Below, piece by piece: positions 32,584 to 40,636 of a stretch of 51,065 nucleotides of DNA. Location: contig JAFAEO010000020.1 in NCBI GenBank assembly GCA_023423975.1, positions 1-51,065 of the forward strand, written 5' to 3'. Numbering within the stretch: position 1 is the stretch's first letter; each line of letters opens with the position of its first letter. The translations under genes were made by a program, and so were the position numbers. Below the pieces are notes generated by a model. That model did no database searches and had not been told where the DNA came from. It saw only the letters and a program-made list of their open reading frames with translations. This DNA is from Pseudomonadota bacterium. Lineage in GTDB: Bacteria > Pseudomonadota > Gammaproteobacteria > Burkholderiales > Burkholderiaceae_B.

Positions 32584-33534
32584 TCATGCAGGTTGCAGAT
32601 AACGCCAGATCAGACGTGCCGCGGTTTTTGCTGTCAAGCCATCGCGGTCATACTCAGGGTTGATCTCGGCGATATCCAGCAGTCGCAGCTTGCCTGATTC
32701 CTGGGCCATGCCCAGAATCGCTTCGATGACCGACAGGCTCACGCCGTAAGCGGCAGGCGCCGATACGCCTGGCGCCTGCCAGGCCGGCAGCACGTCCATA
32801 TCAATGGTCAGATAAAGATGAGATGCTTCCTGCAATTGCGCAGCCACAAACTGCCGGATTTGCGGCAACTGGCTTTCCTGCATCTGCGTGTCTTCCAGAT
32901 AGGTCACGCCCAGCTCGCGAGCCCGCTCGAACAGGGCCGGCGTATTGGACAGTAACGAGACACCCAGACAGCAATAACGGACGGAACGTCCGTTTTGTGC
33001 GGCATGTTCGAACATCTGGTCGAACGGCGTGCCGGAACTGCCGGGGCGACTGGTGCGTATATCAAAATGGGCATCCAGATTCAGCACCAGGACTGTGCCG
33101 GCCTGTTCTGTCGAACGCAAATGCCGATCAAGTCCCAGATAACTGCCGTAGGCAATTTCGTGCCCACCACCGATAACGGCAAGGCGAGACGAGGCATTGA
33201 GCAGATTGCTGATCCGGTCTGCCAGCCGGCTTTGGGCCAGTTCCAGATTGTTATCGGGACAGTCGATATCGCCGGCATCATACAGATTCCTCAATTGATA
33301 GGCGGGCAAGCTGGCCAGTGCCCGGCGCACCTGGTCAGGCGCTTCGCGTGCACCGATGCGGCCATGATTGCGGCTGACGCCTTCATCACAGCAAAAGCCC
33401 AAAATAGCTGCCTGCCCGGCCAGGGTATCAGGCAGATCTGCGCCCAGTGGTTTGGCGATCTGGTGTATCCGGCAGGTGTCGCCTCGTTCGGACGAGTCAA
33501 CTCTGCCGACCCAGGAAAATATTGCTTTGGTCAT
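32584..33534 (-). CDS. formimidoylglutamase-type ureohydrolase (HutG-like)
   Basis: The 316-residue binuclear-Mn enzyme of the arginase/agmatinase family has metal ligands in GGGHEIAYGSY (His125), LDAHFDIR (Asp154, His156, Asp158) and TIDMDVLPA (Asp245, Asp247). SSGTPFDQ (166-173) after the DAHFD motif is the pattern of formimidoylglutamase rather than arginase. That enzyme turns N-formimidoyl-glutamate into glutamate and formamide in histidine breakdown. No hutH, hutU or hutI is in the window. It is 15 bp downstream of the ABC ATPase gene and ends the operon that begins with iclR-type regulator. Confidence 0.85.
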   Translation of the reverse strand: MTKAIFSWVGRVDSSERGDTCRIHQIAKPLGADLPDTLAGQAAILGFCCDEGVSRNHGRIGAREAPDQVRRALASLPAYQLRNLYDAGDIDCPDNNLELAQSRLADRISNLLNASSRLAVIGGGHEIAYGSYLGLDRHLRSTEQAGTVLVLNLDAHFDIRTSRPGSSGTPFDQMFEHAAQNGRSVRYCCLGVSLLSNTPALFERARELGVTYLEDTQMQESQLPQIRQFVAAQLQEASHLYLTIDMDVLPAWQAPGVSAPAAYGVSLSVIEAILGMAQESGKLRLLDIAEINPEYDRDGLTAKTAARLIWRYLQPA

Positions 33535-33549
33535 TATGATAAGTGAAAT

Positions 33550-34305
33550 TCAAGCGTTCAGGACGGCCTGTAAAAAGGACCGGGTGCGTTCATGTGCGGG
33601 CCGGGTGAAAATAACCGAAGGCGTATCTTCTTCAAGAATCACGCCGTGATCCATCACCACGACTTTATCGGCAACGTCACGGGCAAAGCCCATCTCGTGG
33701 GTAACGACCAGCATGGTCATGCCCTCGCTGGCCAGCATTTTCATGACCTGCAGCACTTCGCCCACCAGTTCGGGATCCAGCGCCGAAGTGGGTTCATCAA
33801 ACAGCATGACCTCCGGCTCCATGGCCAGCGCCCGGGCGACGGCCACGCGCTGCTTCTGGCCGCCAGACAGGCTGGCCGGCATTGCCTGGGCTTTTTCTTT
33901 TAAACCCACTTTTTCCAGTAACGATAATGCGAGTTTTTTTGCATCGGCATTGGTGGTGTTTTTCAGTGTCTTGGGCGCAATCGTGACATTGTCCAGTACC
34001 GACAGATGGGGAAATAGATTGAACGACTGGAACACCATGCCAACATTCATGCGCAATGCATTCAGGTTTTTTTCGGCAATCAGCTTGCCGTCCTTGAGCA
34101 ACGCTTGTCCGTTGATTGTGATATTGCCTTTTTGCGCCGTCTCCAGGCCATTGCAGCAGCGTAACAGGGTGCTTTTCCCGGAGCCGCTGGGGCCGATCAG
34201 GACCACGACAGAGGACCGTGCAATATCCAGGCTTACGCCCTTGAGTACTTGATGATCGCCGTAGAATTTTTCAACGCGATCAAGATGAATCATGGATGGC
34301 GTCAT
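33550..34305 (-). CDS. polar amino-acid ABC transporter ATP-binding protein
   Basis: The 251-residue ATPase is of the GlnQ/HisP type. Walker A is GPSGSGKST (38-46), Q-loop MVFQSFNLFPHLSVLDNV, signature LSGGQKQRVAVARALA, Walker B VMLFDEPTSALDP and H-loop VVTHEMGFARDVA. It powers import through the adjacent permease. It overlaps the permease gene by 4 bp, and the hydrolase gene follows. Confidence 0.95.
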   Translation of the reverse strand: MTPSMIHLDRVEKFYGDHQVLKGVSLDIARSSVVVLIGPSGSGKSTLLRCCNGLETAQKGNITINGQALLKDGKLIAEKNLNALRMNVGMVFQSFNLFPHLSVLDNVTIAPKTLKNTTNADAKKLALSLLEKVGLKEKAQAMPASLSGGQKQRVAVARALAMEPEVMLFDEPTSALDPELVGEVLQVMKMLASEGMTMLVVTHEMGFARDVADKVVVMDHGVILEEDTPSVIFTRPAHERTRSFLQAVLNA

Positions 34306-34970
34306 TGAACCATTCCTCCGGCTTTGAGTGAGTTTTCTACTTTGCGCAAGATGAACATGGCAGTGGCGGTCAGCACCAGATAAATGAGGGCAATGACCAG
34401 ATAGGTTTCCAGCGATCGATATGATACGCTGATAATTTTCTGGCCTTCATGCATCACATCGTGAATTGTCAGCAAAGACACCAGGGCGGAGTTTTTGATA
34501 AGTGCGATAAACTCGTTGCCCAGGGGCGGGATCATGCGTACCAGCGCCTGGGGCAGAATGATTTTGCGCATGGCCTGACGCGCTGACATGCCCAGTGACC
34601 GGGCCGCTTCGCCCTGGCCCTTGTCCACCGATTGAATGGAACCACGCACCACTTCGGACACATACGAGGCCGAATACATGCCCAGTCCCAGTACACCGCA
34701 CAGGTAGGCTGGCAACAGAACGCCAAATTGCGGTAGTCCGAAGAACCAGATAAACAGCTGCACCAGCAGGGGCGTGCCGCGGAAAATTGTCAGGTAAGTG
34801 CTGCACAGCATATAGATAAATTTGCGCTCGGGGTTCAGACGCCCGATACCGATGAGCAGACCAACGAAGCACGAGAGCAGCAAAGCGCCGGCAGTGACCT
34901 CAATGGTCACCAGGGTTCCGCGCAGCAGCGGTTCCCAGCCGGCCAGGACAGGAGAGAAATCCAGGTTCAT
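34302..34970 (-). CDS. polar amino-acid ABC transporter permease
   Basis: The 222-residue protein has five or so membrane helices and the HisMQ-type layout: ILLSCFVGLLIGIGRL-like N-terminal helices, TIFRGTPLLVQLFIWFFGLP, and the coupling loop GQGEAARSLGMSARQAMRKIILPQA. As a single permease gene it presumably works as a homodimer. It overlaps the binding-protein gene and the ATPase gene by 4 bp each. Confidence 0.94.
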   Translation of the reverse strand: MNLDFSPVLAGWEPLLRGTLVTIEVTAGALLLSCFVGLLIGIGRLNPERKFIYMLCSTYLTIFRGTPLLVQLFIWFFGLPQFGVLLPAYLCGVLGLGMYSASYVSEVVRGSIQSVDKGQGEAARSLGMSARQAMRKIILPQALVRMIPPLGNEFIALIKNSALVSLLTIHDVMHEGQKIISVSYRSLETYLVIALIYLVLTATAMFILRKVENSLKAGGMVQ

Positions 34971-35701
34971 GATTTGGCCTCAAACCATTTGTCCACGATC
35001 TTCTGATAGGTGCCGTTGTCACGGATTTTCTTTAGCGCTGCGTTCAGCGCATCACGCACTTGCGGTTGTGATTTACTTACGGCAATACCGTATTCTTCAG
35101 TAGTGATCTGTTCGTCCAGAACGACGAAGTCCGGATTGTGCTGGGCGTAGAGTTTGGCAGCCGGCCTGCCGGTCACGGCCGCATCAGCGCGACCGATCTT
35201 GACCAGGTTGAACATTTCCTCGTTCTTTTCCACTTCGACGCGCTTGATGTTAGGGAAATGCTCGGTCAGATAGTTGACCGATTTTGTCCCTACCTGGACC
35301 GAGACTTTTTTGCCATCCAGATCCTTGATGTTTTTGATGTTGTTGTCTTTTTTTGTCAGGACGACCAGGCCGCCCGCGTAGTACGAATCGGTAAAATCCA
35401 CCACATTTTTACGCTCGGGCGTAATGTAGATGCCTGAGATGGCTGCATCGGCGCGACCGGACACAATGGCAGGAATCAGGCCCTTGAAGTCAATGTTGGT
35501 CAATTCTATCGGCCGGTTCATTTCCTTGCCCAGTGCCTGAATCAGCTCAATATCAAAGCCGGTAGGCTTGCCATCCTGGAAAAATTCCATGGGTGGAAAG
35601 GTGGCGTCAGTGACCACGCGCAATGGCGCATCGGCAGCGACAGAAAGGGTGGGGGCTGCCAGGCCAAGAGCCAGCAGACCGGTAAGAAAAAATGTCTTCA
35701 T
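34967..35701 (-). CDS. periplasmic amino-acid-binding protein
   Basis: The 244-residue precursor has a signal peptide with cleavage expected after SVA or VAA (about residue 22-23). The mature protein is a type-II two-lobe binding protein: FPPMEFFQDGKPTGFDIELIQALGKEM is the SBP_bac_3 signature, and GRADAAISGIYITPERKNVVDFTDSYYAGG and GTKSVNYLTEHFPN follow. Family members bind glutamine, histidine, arginine or related molecules. The gene is the first structural gene after the regulator, with 19 bp between them. Confidence 0.93.
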   Translation of the reverse strand: MKTFFLTGLLALGLAAPTLSVAADAPLRVVTDATFPPMEFFQDGKPTGFDIELIQALGKEMNRPIELTNIDFKGLIPAIVSGRADAAISGIYITPERKNVVDFTDSYYAGGLVVLTKKDNNIKNIKDLDGKKVSVQVGTKSVNYLTEHFPNIKRVEVEKNEEMFNLVKIGRADAAVTGRPAAKLYAQHNPDFVVLDEQITTEEYGIAVSKSQPQVRDALNAALKKIRDNGTYQKIVDKWFEAKS

Positions 35702-35720
35702 GGAAGTTCCTTAACGTGAG

Positions 35721-36476
35721 TTAAACCAGGAGCGCTTTAAGCGTGGTTGAAATATTGGCTGCAGCCTTCACGGTTGCATCAATCAGTTGCTGACTTCGTG
35801 GCAGGGCCCGGGCAGTGGGCGCCATCAGCGTAATGGATCCAAGTGCGATTCGTTTGTGCTGAAAAAGCGGGGCGCTGACGCCCCAGACCCCGTCGTCTAC
35901 TTCGCCTTCGGATACCGCAAAACCTTGTTGCTGAATCTGGCGTAAATCTGTCGCCAATTGCTCAGCCTGCGTGCCGGTCAGCAAATTCTGCTGTACAGCC
36001 TCCTGCACTATCACCTGCTGTTTGGCTGCAGGCAGAAACGCCAGCAGTGATTTGGCGGACGCTCCGCGGATCAAGGGCAGCGAACGCCCTTTGACAAACG
36101 AACAGCGCAGGGAATTGGTGCTTTCGACCATATCCAGGCAGACCGCCATCGCGTCCAGTGCAACCAGTATGCCAACCGACTCACCTGTCTGGGTAGACAG
36201 GGTCAGCATATCCCTGCGTGCATGCTGCAAAAGAAAAGACGATTGGCTAAATCCCCACGCCAACGGCAGACATGCGGGGCCGGGCATGTATTGGCCCTGT
36301 GATTCGAAAACAAACCCCCACTTTTTCAGTAGCGTCAGTTGCCGGTAAAGCGTGCTCTGTGGCAAGCCAGTTAGCGTGATCAACTCGGCCACGGTAACTG
36401 GCCGTTCGATTTTGGAGAAAACCGACAGAATGTAAAGCGCGCGATCGGCGCCGCCTTTGTCTGATTGAGAAAGCAT
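35721..36476 (-). CDS. IclR-family transcriptional regulator
   Basis: The 251-residue protein has an N-terminal winged helix (about 12-65, ERPVTVAELITLTGLPQSTLYRQLTLL) and the IclR ligand-binding domain (about 80-250) with LRCSFVKGRSLPLIRGASAKSLLAF and the C-terminal region ending in the VKAAANISTTL helix. The next four genes (binding protein, permease, ATPase, formimidoylglutamase-type hydrolase) follow on the same strand, so it is the natural regulator of the operon, probably with a pathway metabolite as ligand. Confidence 0.92.
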   Translation of the reverse strand: MLSQSDKGGADRALYILSVFSKIERPVTVAELITLTGLPQSTLYRQLTLLKKWGFVFESQGQYMPGPACLPLAWGFSQSSFLLQHARRDMLTLSTQTGESVGILVALDAMAVCLDMVESTNSLRCSFVKGRSLPLIRGASAKSLLAFLPAAKQQVIVQEAVQQNLLTGTQAEQLATDLRQIQQQGFAVSEGEVDDGVWGVSAPLFQHKRIALGSITLMAPTARALPRSQQLIDATVKAAANISTTLKALLV

Positions 36477-36506
36477 GACTCTGCTGGAAAAGAAGAAGAG
36501 AAACGC

Positions 36507-36534
36507 AGAATAACGTCAATTTCTCAATAATCAA
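36507..36534 (-). promoter_or_regulatory. candidate promoter of the IclR/ABC/hydrolase operon
   Basis: On the minus strand -35 TTGATT (36534-36529), 16-bp spacer, -10 TATTCT (36512-36507), 30 bp before the regulator start codon. Both hexamers are four of six matches. The -35 overlaps the left arm of the large palindrome at 36520-36560. Confidence 0.4.
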
Positions 36535-36560
36535 ATAATGTATTCCTGATTATTGAGAAA
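36520..36560. promoter_or_regulatory. 14-bp-arm palindrome, probable operator
   Basis: TTTCTCAATAATCA (36520-36533) and its exact reverse complement TGATTATTGAGAAA (36547-36560) are separated by 13 bp. It lies 44 bp upstream of the iclR-type gene, over the candidate -35, and is far AT-richer than the surrounding DNA. Its place fits autorepression by the IclR-type protein. Terminator function is unlikely because it sits upstream of a gene start and has no T tract. Confidence 0.65.
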
Positions 36561-36764
36561 ATAATGGAAAACCCCAATTCGACAGGCAGGAGATCTGCGC
36601 CGTGTGGTCTTGCGCCTCGCCATGGCGAAGTATTCGATAGCAGTCAGCGGCCGACCCGGTCTATGGATTGGGCAGGCCCGGTCCTCCGACACAGGTCAGG
36701 CCTACCATAAATACGGTGGATGCGTGCTTCGCGGCGTTTCGCTGCATAGCCAGGCGTGCTCTGA
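36561..36764. other. 204-bp spacer between operator and comF
   Basis: I see no gene here. A plus-strand frame (36604-36972) is the shadow of comF. No terminator for comF with a T run is evident; short GGCC-type repeats occur near 36673-36702. Confidence 0.4.
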
Positions 36765-37574
36765 TCAGTTCTGCCGCGACAGGGTCTGCGGCAATCGGAT
36801 ACTGTTGGGCTCATCGCGGGCAACGCAAGGGGTTCTGGCGATGACCACGGCAAATACCCGTTGTGCGCCAGCTGCGATGAGTGCCCGGGCGGCGGTATTG
36901 AGTGTGCTGCCCGTGGTCAGCACGTCGTCCACCAGAACCGCATACGGCAGACGGATATTTCGAGCGCAATAATACAGATGCGCGGTATTGGCGCGTCGCT
37001 GCCGGCGGTTCAGCGTACTTTGCTTCAGGTGGTCGGGTTCCCGGTATAGCAGTGTGTGCAGCACGGGCATGTTTAACAACCGGCCCAGTCTGCAGGCGAA
37101 CTCGCCGGCCGGATTGAAGCCGCGCCTTTGCAGCGAGCGGAGGCTGCCGGGAACTGGAATCAGCGGAGTTGATGCGGGCCATGGTGGTGAGCCGTCGCCC
37201 GGGTTCGCCAGTCGTATGGCATCAGCAGCCAGCGCCGCAAAAGCGGCGGCCAGGTGAAATTGACGGGCGTTTTTATAGCGCAGAATCAGGCTGTCTGCAG
37301 GGCAAACATAGTCAAAGGCGGCAATGACTTTTTTCAGCGATGGCGCCTGATCGGCGCAGTCCGGGCACGGGCCCGGTGCCGGCAGTGCCAGAGCGCAGCG
37401 GGCACAGCGCCACGGGTGATGCCGCATGGAATGCTGCACGTCACGCGAGCACCCCTGGCACAGCCGACCAATCGGAGCAGGGGCATTGCACAACGCACAC
37501 GCGATCCCGATAGCAGCAGGCAGGCGCGCGCGCAATTGGGAAAATCGCAGGGAAAACGGCCTGACTGCAGTCAT
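36765..37574 (-). CDS. ComF-family phosphoribosyltransferase-like protein
   Basis: The 269-residue protein has an N-terminal zinc ribbon (Cys26, Cys29, Cys39, Cys42, with a second set Cys57, Cys60, Cys70, Cys73) and a C-terminal PRTase domain with the PRPP loop VLVDDVLTTGSTLNTAARAL. It is the ComFC/GntX family, needed for DNA uptake in competent bacteria and found also in non-competent ones. GAAGG precedes the ATG. It diverges from the methyltransferase gene with 80 bp that hold two palindromes. Confidence 0.93.
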   Translation of the reverse strand: MTAVRPFSLRFSQLRARLPAAIGIACALCNAPAPIGRLCQGCSRDVQHSMRHHPWRCARCALALPAPGPCPDCADQAPSLKKVIAAFDYVCPADSLILRYKNARQFHLAAAFAALAADAIRLANPGDGSPPWPASTPLIPVPGSLRSLQRRGFNPAGEFACRLGRLLNMPVLHTLLYREPDHLKQSTLNRRQRRANTAHLYYCARNIRLPYAVLVDDVLTTGSTLNTAARALIAAGAQRVFAVVIARTPCVARDEPNSIRLPQTLSRQN

Positions 37575-37595
37575 GGCTGGTCACCTTCATTACAA

Positions 37596-37632
37596 TGGCA
37601 GATTGCATAATCTGCCAGAATGCAGTTCTGGC
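37596..37632. promoter_or_regulatory. two overlapping palindromes in the comF/methyltransferase spacer
   Basis: TGGCAGATT (37596-37604), GCAT, AATCTGCCA (37609-37617) is a 22-bp perfect palindrome. It overlaps GCCAGAA (37614-37620), TGCAG, TTCTGGC (37626-37632). The shared GCC (37614-37616) means as RNA only one hairpin can be fully formed. On the minus strand a -10-like TGTAAT (37594-37589) with a -35-like CTGGCA (18-bp spacer) puts both palindromes over the comF promoter. Confidence 0.5.
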
Positions 37633-37654
37633 ATCAATCGGGTTTGTGATATCA

Positions 37655-38572
37655 ATGTCCCAGCTAATTCATTCGGCTTCCCGGCTGCCCATCAACATGA
37701 CGCATGTTCGTCAGCAGTTTGCCCGCCGTGGCACGCTGGAAGACGCGCGCTTTTTCTATGATGAGATCGCCACGCGCATGATAGATCGCCTGGGTTATAT
37801 CAAAGTGGCGCCCGAGCGAGTTGTCGATGCCGGTTGCGGCCCTGGCAATTCGCTTTATCTGCTGGCAGCGCGCTACCCGCAGGCATCCATCATTGGCGTG
37901 GACCACTGCGCGCCCTTTATTGAGCATTGCAGAAGCCAGTATGTGCCCAAAGGGCTCAAATCCATCATGCAAAAACTCAAGGGCCGGCCAGGTTTTTCCT
38001 TCGAGCTTGCCGATATGGCGGCCATGCCCATGGCTGCCGAATCGGTCGATATGGTGTGGTCCAATCTGGCGCTGCATTGGCATCAGCAGCCGCATGACGT
38101 CATCCGTGAATGGCGCCGGGTCCTGAGCAATAGCGGCCTGGCCATGTTTTCCTGTCTTGGCCCTGGCACATTTCGCGAGGTGCGCAACGCTGTCGCGGCT
38201 GCGGGCATCCAGACCCAGACCATGCAATTTGTCGATATGCATGATTTCGGCGATATCCTCCTGGAAAATGGTTTTATGGATCCGGTCATGGACCAGGAAG
38301 TGATCACACTGACCTATCGCACAGTGGATGCCTTGCTCAAGGATGTACGCGGACTGGGTGGTAATCCCAGCGAAGCGCGCGGCGACGGGCTCAAGGGACG
38401 GGCGTGGTACCGGCGTCTGCGCGAGGCTCTGGAGGCGGGTCGCGGGGAAGACGGATTATTGCGCTTGTCGTTAGAGGTGGCGTATGGGCACGCCTGGTGC
38501 AAGCCGGTCAGGCAAAATGCGGCGGGCGAGACTTTGGTGCCGGTCAGCGCCATCAAGCGGGCAGTGCGTTAA
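37655..38572 (+). CDS. BioC-like SAM-dependent methyltransferase
   Basis: The start is uncertain (ATG 37655 gives 305 residues, ATG 37697 gives 291); the former is used. The protein has a class-I methyltransferase core: VVDAGCGPGNSLYLLAARYPQ (SAM motif), DHCAPFIEHCR, and MVWSNLALHWHQQPHDVIREWRRVLSNSGLAMFSCLGPGTFREVR, which strongly resembles malonyl-ACP O-methyltransferase BioC. A BioC role in biotin synthesis is plausible, but no other bio genes are near and the C-terminal half is longer than in E. coli BioC (251 residues). The gene is divergent from comF. Confidence 0.75.
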   Translation: MSQLIHSASRLPINMTHVRQQFARRGTLEDARFFYDEIATRMIDRLGYIKVAPERVVDAGCGPGNSLYLLAARYPQASIIGVDHCAPFIEHCRSQYVPKGLKSIMQKLKGRPGFSFELADMAAMPMAAESVDMVWSNLALHWHQQPHDVIREWRRVLSNSGLAMFSCLGPGTFREVRNAVAAAGIQTQTMQFVDMHDFGDILLENGFMDPVMDQEVITLTYRTVDALLKDVRGLGGNPSEARGDGLKGRAWYRRLREALEAGRGEDGLLRLSLEVAYGHAWCKPVRQNAAGETLVPVSAIKRAVR

Positions 38573-38679
38573 GAGTGTGTGTGCGGCGGCGCAGCCCGAT
38601 GGCAAGTGTGATCATAGCCATCGCCGACCCGCAGCACTGGAACTACTCGTGCATTGGCGTTATCGCGCTATTGGCTGCG

Positions 38680-39720
38680 TTATTCGCTGCGCGACTCGCG
38701 CGATAACAGCCGGGAGACGGCTTGTAGCGGGGATACTTTGTCGAACAGCACAGCGCACACGGCTTCGGTGATTGGCATATCAATATTCAGCCCGCGAGCG
38801 CGAGTCAGGGCAGCCCGGGCACAGCGTACGCCTTCAGCGGTCATGCCCGACGACAGGATCGTTTCCAGGTCCTGGCCCTGACCCAGCGCAACACCTACCT
38901 GGCGGTTACGCGACAGGTCTCCGGTTGCCGTCAGAACAAGGTCTCCCAGCCCGGTCAGCCCGCTGAAAGTGGCGGCCTCGCCGCCCAGCGCCAGGCCCAG
39001 GCGGCTCATTTCAGCCAGCCCGCGGGTAATAAGCGCCGCGCGTGCATTCATGCCCAGCGCCAGACCATCGGCAATGCCACAGGCAATCGCAATAACATTT
39101 TTCATGGCGCCGCCCACTTCCACCCCGACCACGTCCTGGCTTCGGTAAATGCGGGTATTGCCCGCATGCAGGGCTTCTGTGGCGCGTGTCCTCACGCACT
39201 CATGGCGACTGGCCACGGTTAGTGCAACCGGCAGACCCTGCGCGACTTCACGTGCAAACGAGGGGCCGGACAGCACGCCGGTATAGGGGATAATATCGTC
39301 AAGAATGGCTTGCACCACTTCGTGAGGCAGACGCGCCGTTTGCTGTTCGAATCCCTTGCAGGTCCACAGCACGGGCGTTGTTTGCAGGCAGGCAGCAGGC
39401 AGGTGCTCTCGCAAAATAGTACAGGTGTGGGCGATGGCGGCAACAGGGGTGCCCAGGATAATGAGGGATTGAGACGCCTCTTGCAGAAACGCAAACGCTT
39501 GCTCCGGATTGTCGCTGGCAAGCAGGTTGGGAGGCAGGGGGATATCTTGCAGATATCGCGGATTGCGATGTTGCTGGTTGATGTGTCGTGCCGTTTCCGG
39601 GTCACGCGCCCAGACCATGGTCTGGGCATTATTGCAGGCCGCGTGCGCCAGCGCTGTCCCCCAGCTGCCTGCACCCAGAACGAGCACGCGCAATGACAAC
39701 GGCGAGGGCGCAGGCGTCAT
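38680..39720 (-). CDS. gpsA: NAD(P)-dependent glycerol-3-phosphate dehydrogenase
   Basis: The 346-residue enzyme makes sn-glycerol 3-phosphate for phospholipids. NAD-binding GAGSWGTALAHAACNN is near the N terminus (16-31), LSGPSFAREVAQGLPVALTVAS is in the middle with the catalytic Lys in GGAMKNVIAIACGIADGL, and AALITRGLAEMSRLGLALGG follows. A typical GpsA length is 330-340. It follows secB by 6 bp as the last gene of the rhodanese-grxC-secB-gpsA operon. Confidence 0.96.
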   Translation of the reverse strand: MTPAPSPLSLRVLVLGAGSWGTALAHAACNNAQTMVWARDPETARHINQQHRNPRYLQDIPLPPNLLASDNPEQAFAFLQEASQSLIILGTPVAAIAHTCTILREHLPAACLQTTPVLWTCKGFEQQTARLPHEVVQAILDDIIPYTGVLSGPSFAREVAQGLPVALTVASRHECVRTRATEALHAGNTRIYRSQDVVGVEVGGAMKNVIAIACGIADGLALGMNARAALITRGLAEMSRLGLALGGEAATFSGLTGLGDLVLTATGDLSRNRQVGVALGQGQDLETILSSGMTAEGVRCARAALTRARGLNIDMPITEAVCAVLFDKVSPLQAVSRLLSRESRSE

Positions 39721-39726
39721 GGGTAT

Positions 39727-40263
39727 TTATTGACGTGTTGTACCGGGAGGCACGTAGATGCCTGAACCACTATCTGCGGAACTATCGCCGCCGGCCTGGC
39801 TTTGTGCTTCCTGTGCGCGCTGTTCATACAATGCCTGGAAATTGACTTCGGCCAGGTGCAGCGGCGGCAGCGAGGTGCGGTTGATGGCATCGGCCACGTT
39901 GGCGCGCAGGTAAGGGAACAGCATGGTCGGGCAGACAATACCGATGAGTGGTTCGAACTGCTCTTCAGGCACATTGGCAATTTCAAAAATGCCTGCTTGC
40001 GTGCCTTCGACCAGATAAAGTGTCTTGTCGCTGATCTTGGTGGTGATCGTCACTGTCACGGTTGCTTCGAAAACGGTATCGGCCAGGCGCTCGCCGCCGA
40101 CGTTCAGAGAAACTTCAACGTTCGGTGTTTCCTGCTCCAGGAAGATTTGCGGCGCGTTGGGCATTTCCAGGGAAAGGTCTTTAAGATAGACGCGTTGCAT
40201 CGCGAATACCGGATCTGTTCCTGTCGCGTCGTTGTTCGATGCAGCGTTGTTTTCGTCAGCCAT
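39727..40263 (-). CDS. secB: protein-export chaperone SecB
   Basis: The 178-residue chaperone holds precursor proteins unfolded and brings them to SecA. VYLKDLSLEMPNAPQIFLEQETPNV and the internal VCPTMLFPYLRANVADAINRTSLPPLHLAEVNFQALY are diagnostic of SecB. The last 25 residues are Gly/Ser/Ala-rich and longer than in E. coli SecB (155 residues). It is 40 bp after grxC and 6 bp before gpsA, the order known from enterobacteria. Confidence 0.97.
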   Translation of the reverse strand: MADENNAASNNDATGTDPVFAMQRVYLKDLSLEMPNAPQIFLEQETPNVEVSLNVGGERLADTVFEATVTVTITTKISDKTLYLVEGTQAGIFEIANVPEEQFEPLIGIVCPTMLFPYLRANVADAINRTSLPPLHLAEVNFQALYEQRAQEAQSQAGGDSSADSGSGIYVPPGTTRQ

Positions 40264-40302
40264 ATAACTTCCTAAATGATGTAAATTTCAAAAATAAGCG
40301 GG

Positions 40303-40566
40303 TTATGCACCCAGCATGGTAACCAGTTTTCCGTCGCGGTCAAGGGCCATCAGATCGTCACAGCCGCCAATATGCGCCTGATCAATGAAGATTTGCGGCA
40401 CTGTTGTGCGCCCGCCGGATCGTTCAATCATAGCAGCCCGCTGCTCCCGGTTTGTGTCAATACTGATTTTCTCAAGATCGCTCACCCCGCGTTCACGCAA
40501 TAATTTTTCTGCGCGTACGCAGTAGGGGCAGGTCTGCTTGTAATACATGGTCACTTTTTTCATCAT
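40303..40566 (-). CDS. grxC: glutaredoxin 3-like protein
   Basis: The 87-residue protein is taken from ATG 40566 (ATG 40563 is equally possible); the longer frame upstream reads through intergenic DNA. CPYC at residues 13-16, TVPQIFIDQAHIGGCDDL (cis-Pro and GSH-binding GG-D) at 55-72 are the glutaredoxin motifs. It reduces disulfides using glutathione. The gene lies between the rhodanese gene and secB on the minus strand. Confidence 0.95.
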   Translation of the reverse strand: MMKKVTMYYKQTCPYCVRAEKLLRERGVSDLEKISIDTNREQRAAMIERSGGRTTVPQIFIDQAHIGGCDDLMALDRDGKLVTMLGA

Positions 40567-40636
40567 GAGCCTTATCTGTTCACTGTGTAGCAATGGAATA
40601 CGGTGCTGCGCCGCTGTAGCGGCGCGGGCAATGGCA

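Noticed and set aside
36604..36972. 122-codon plus-strand open frame
   Set aside because: It overlaps comF on the opposite strand and has no recognisable motif; it is a shadow of comF.
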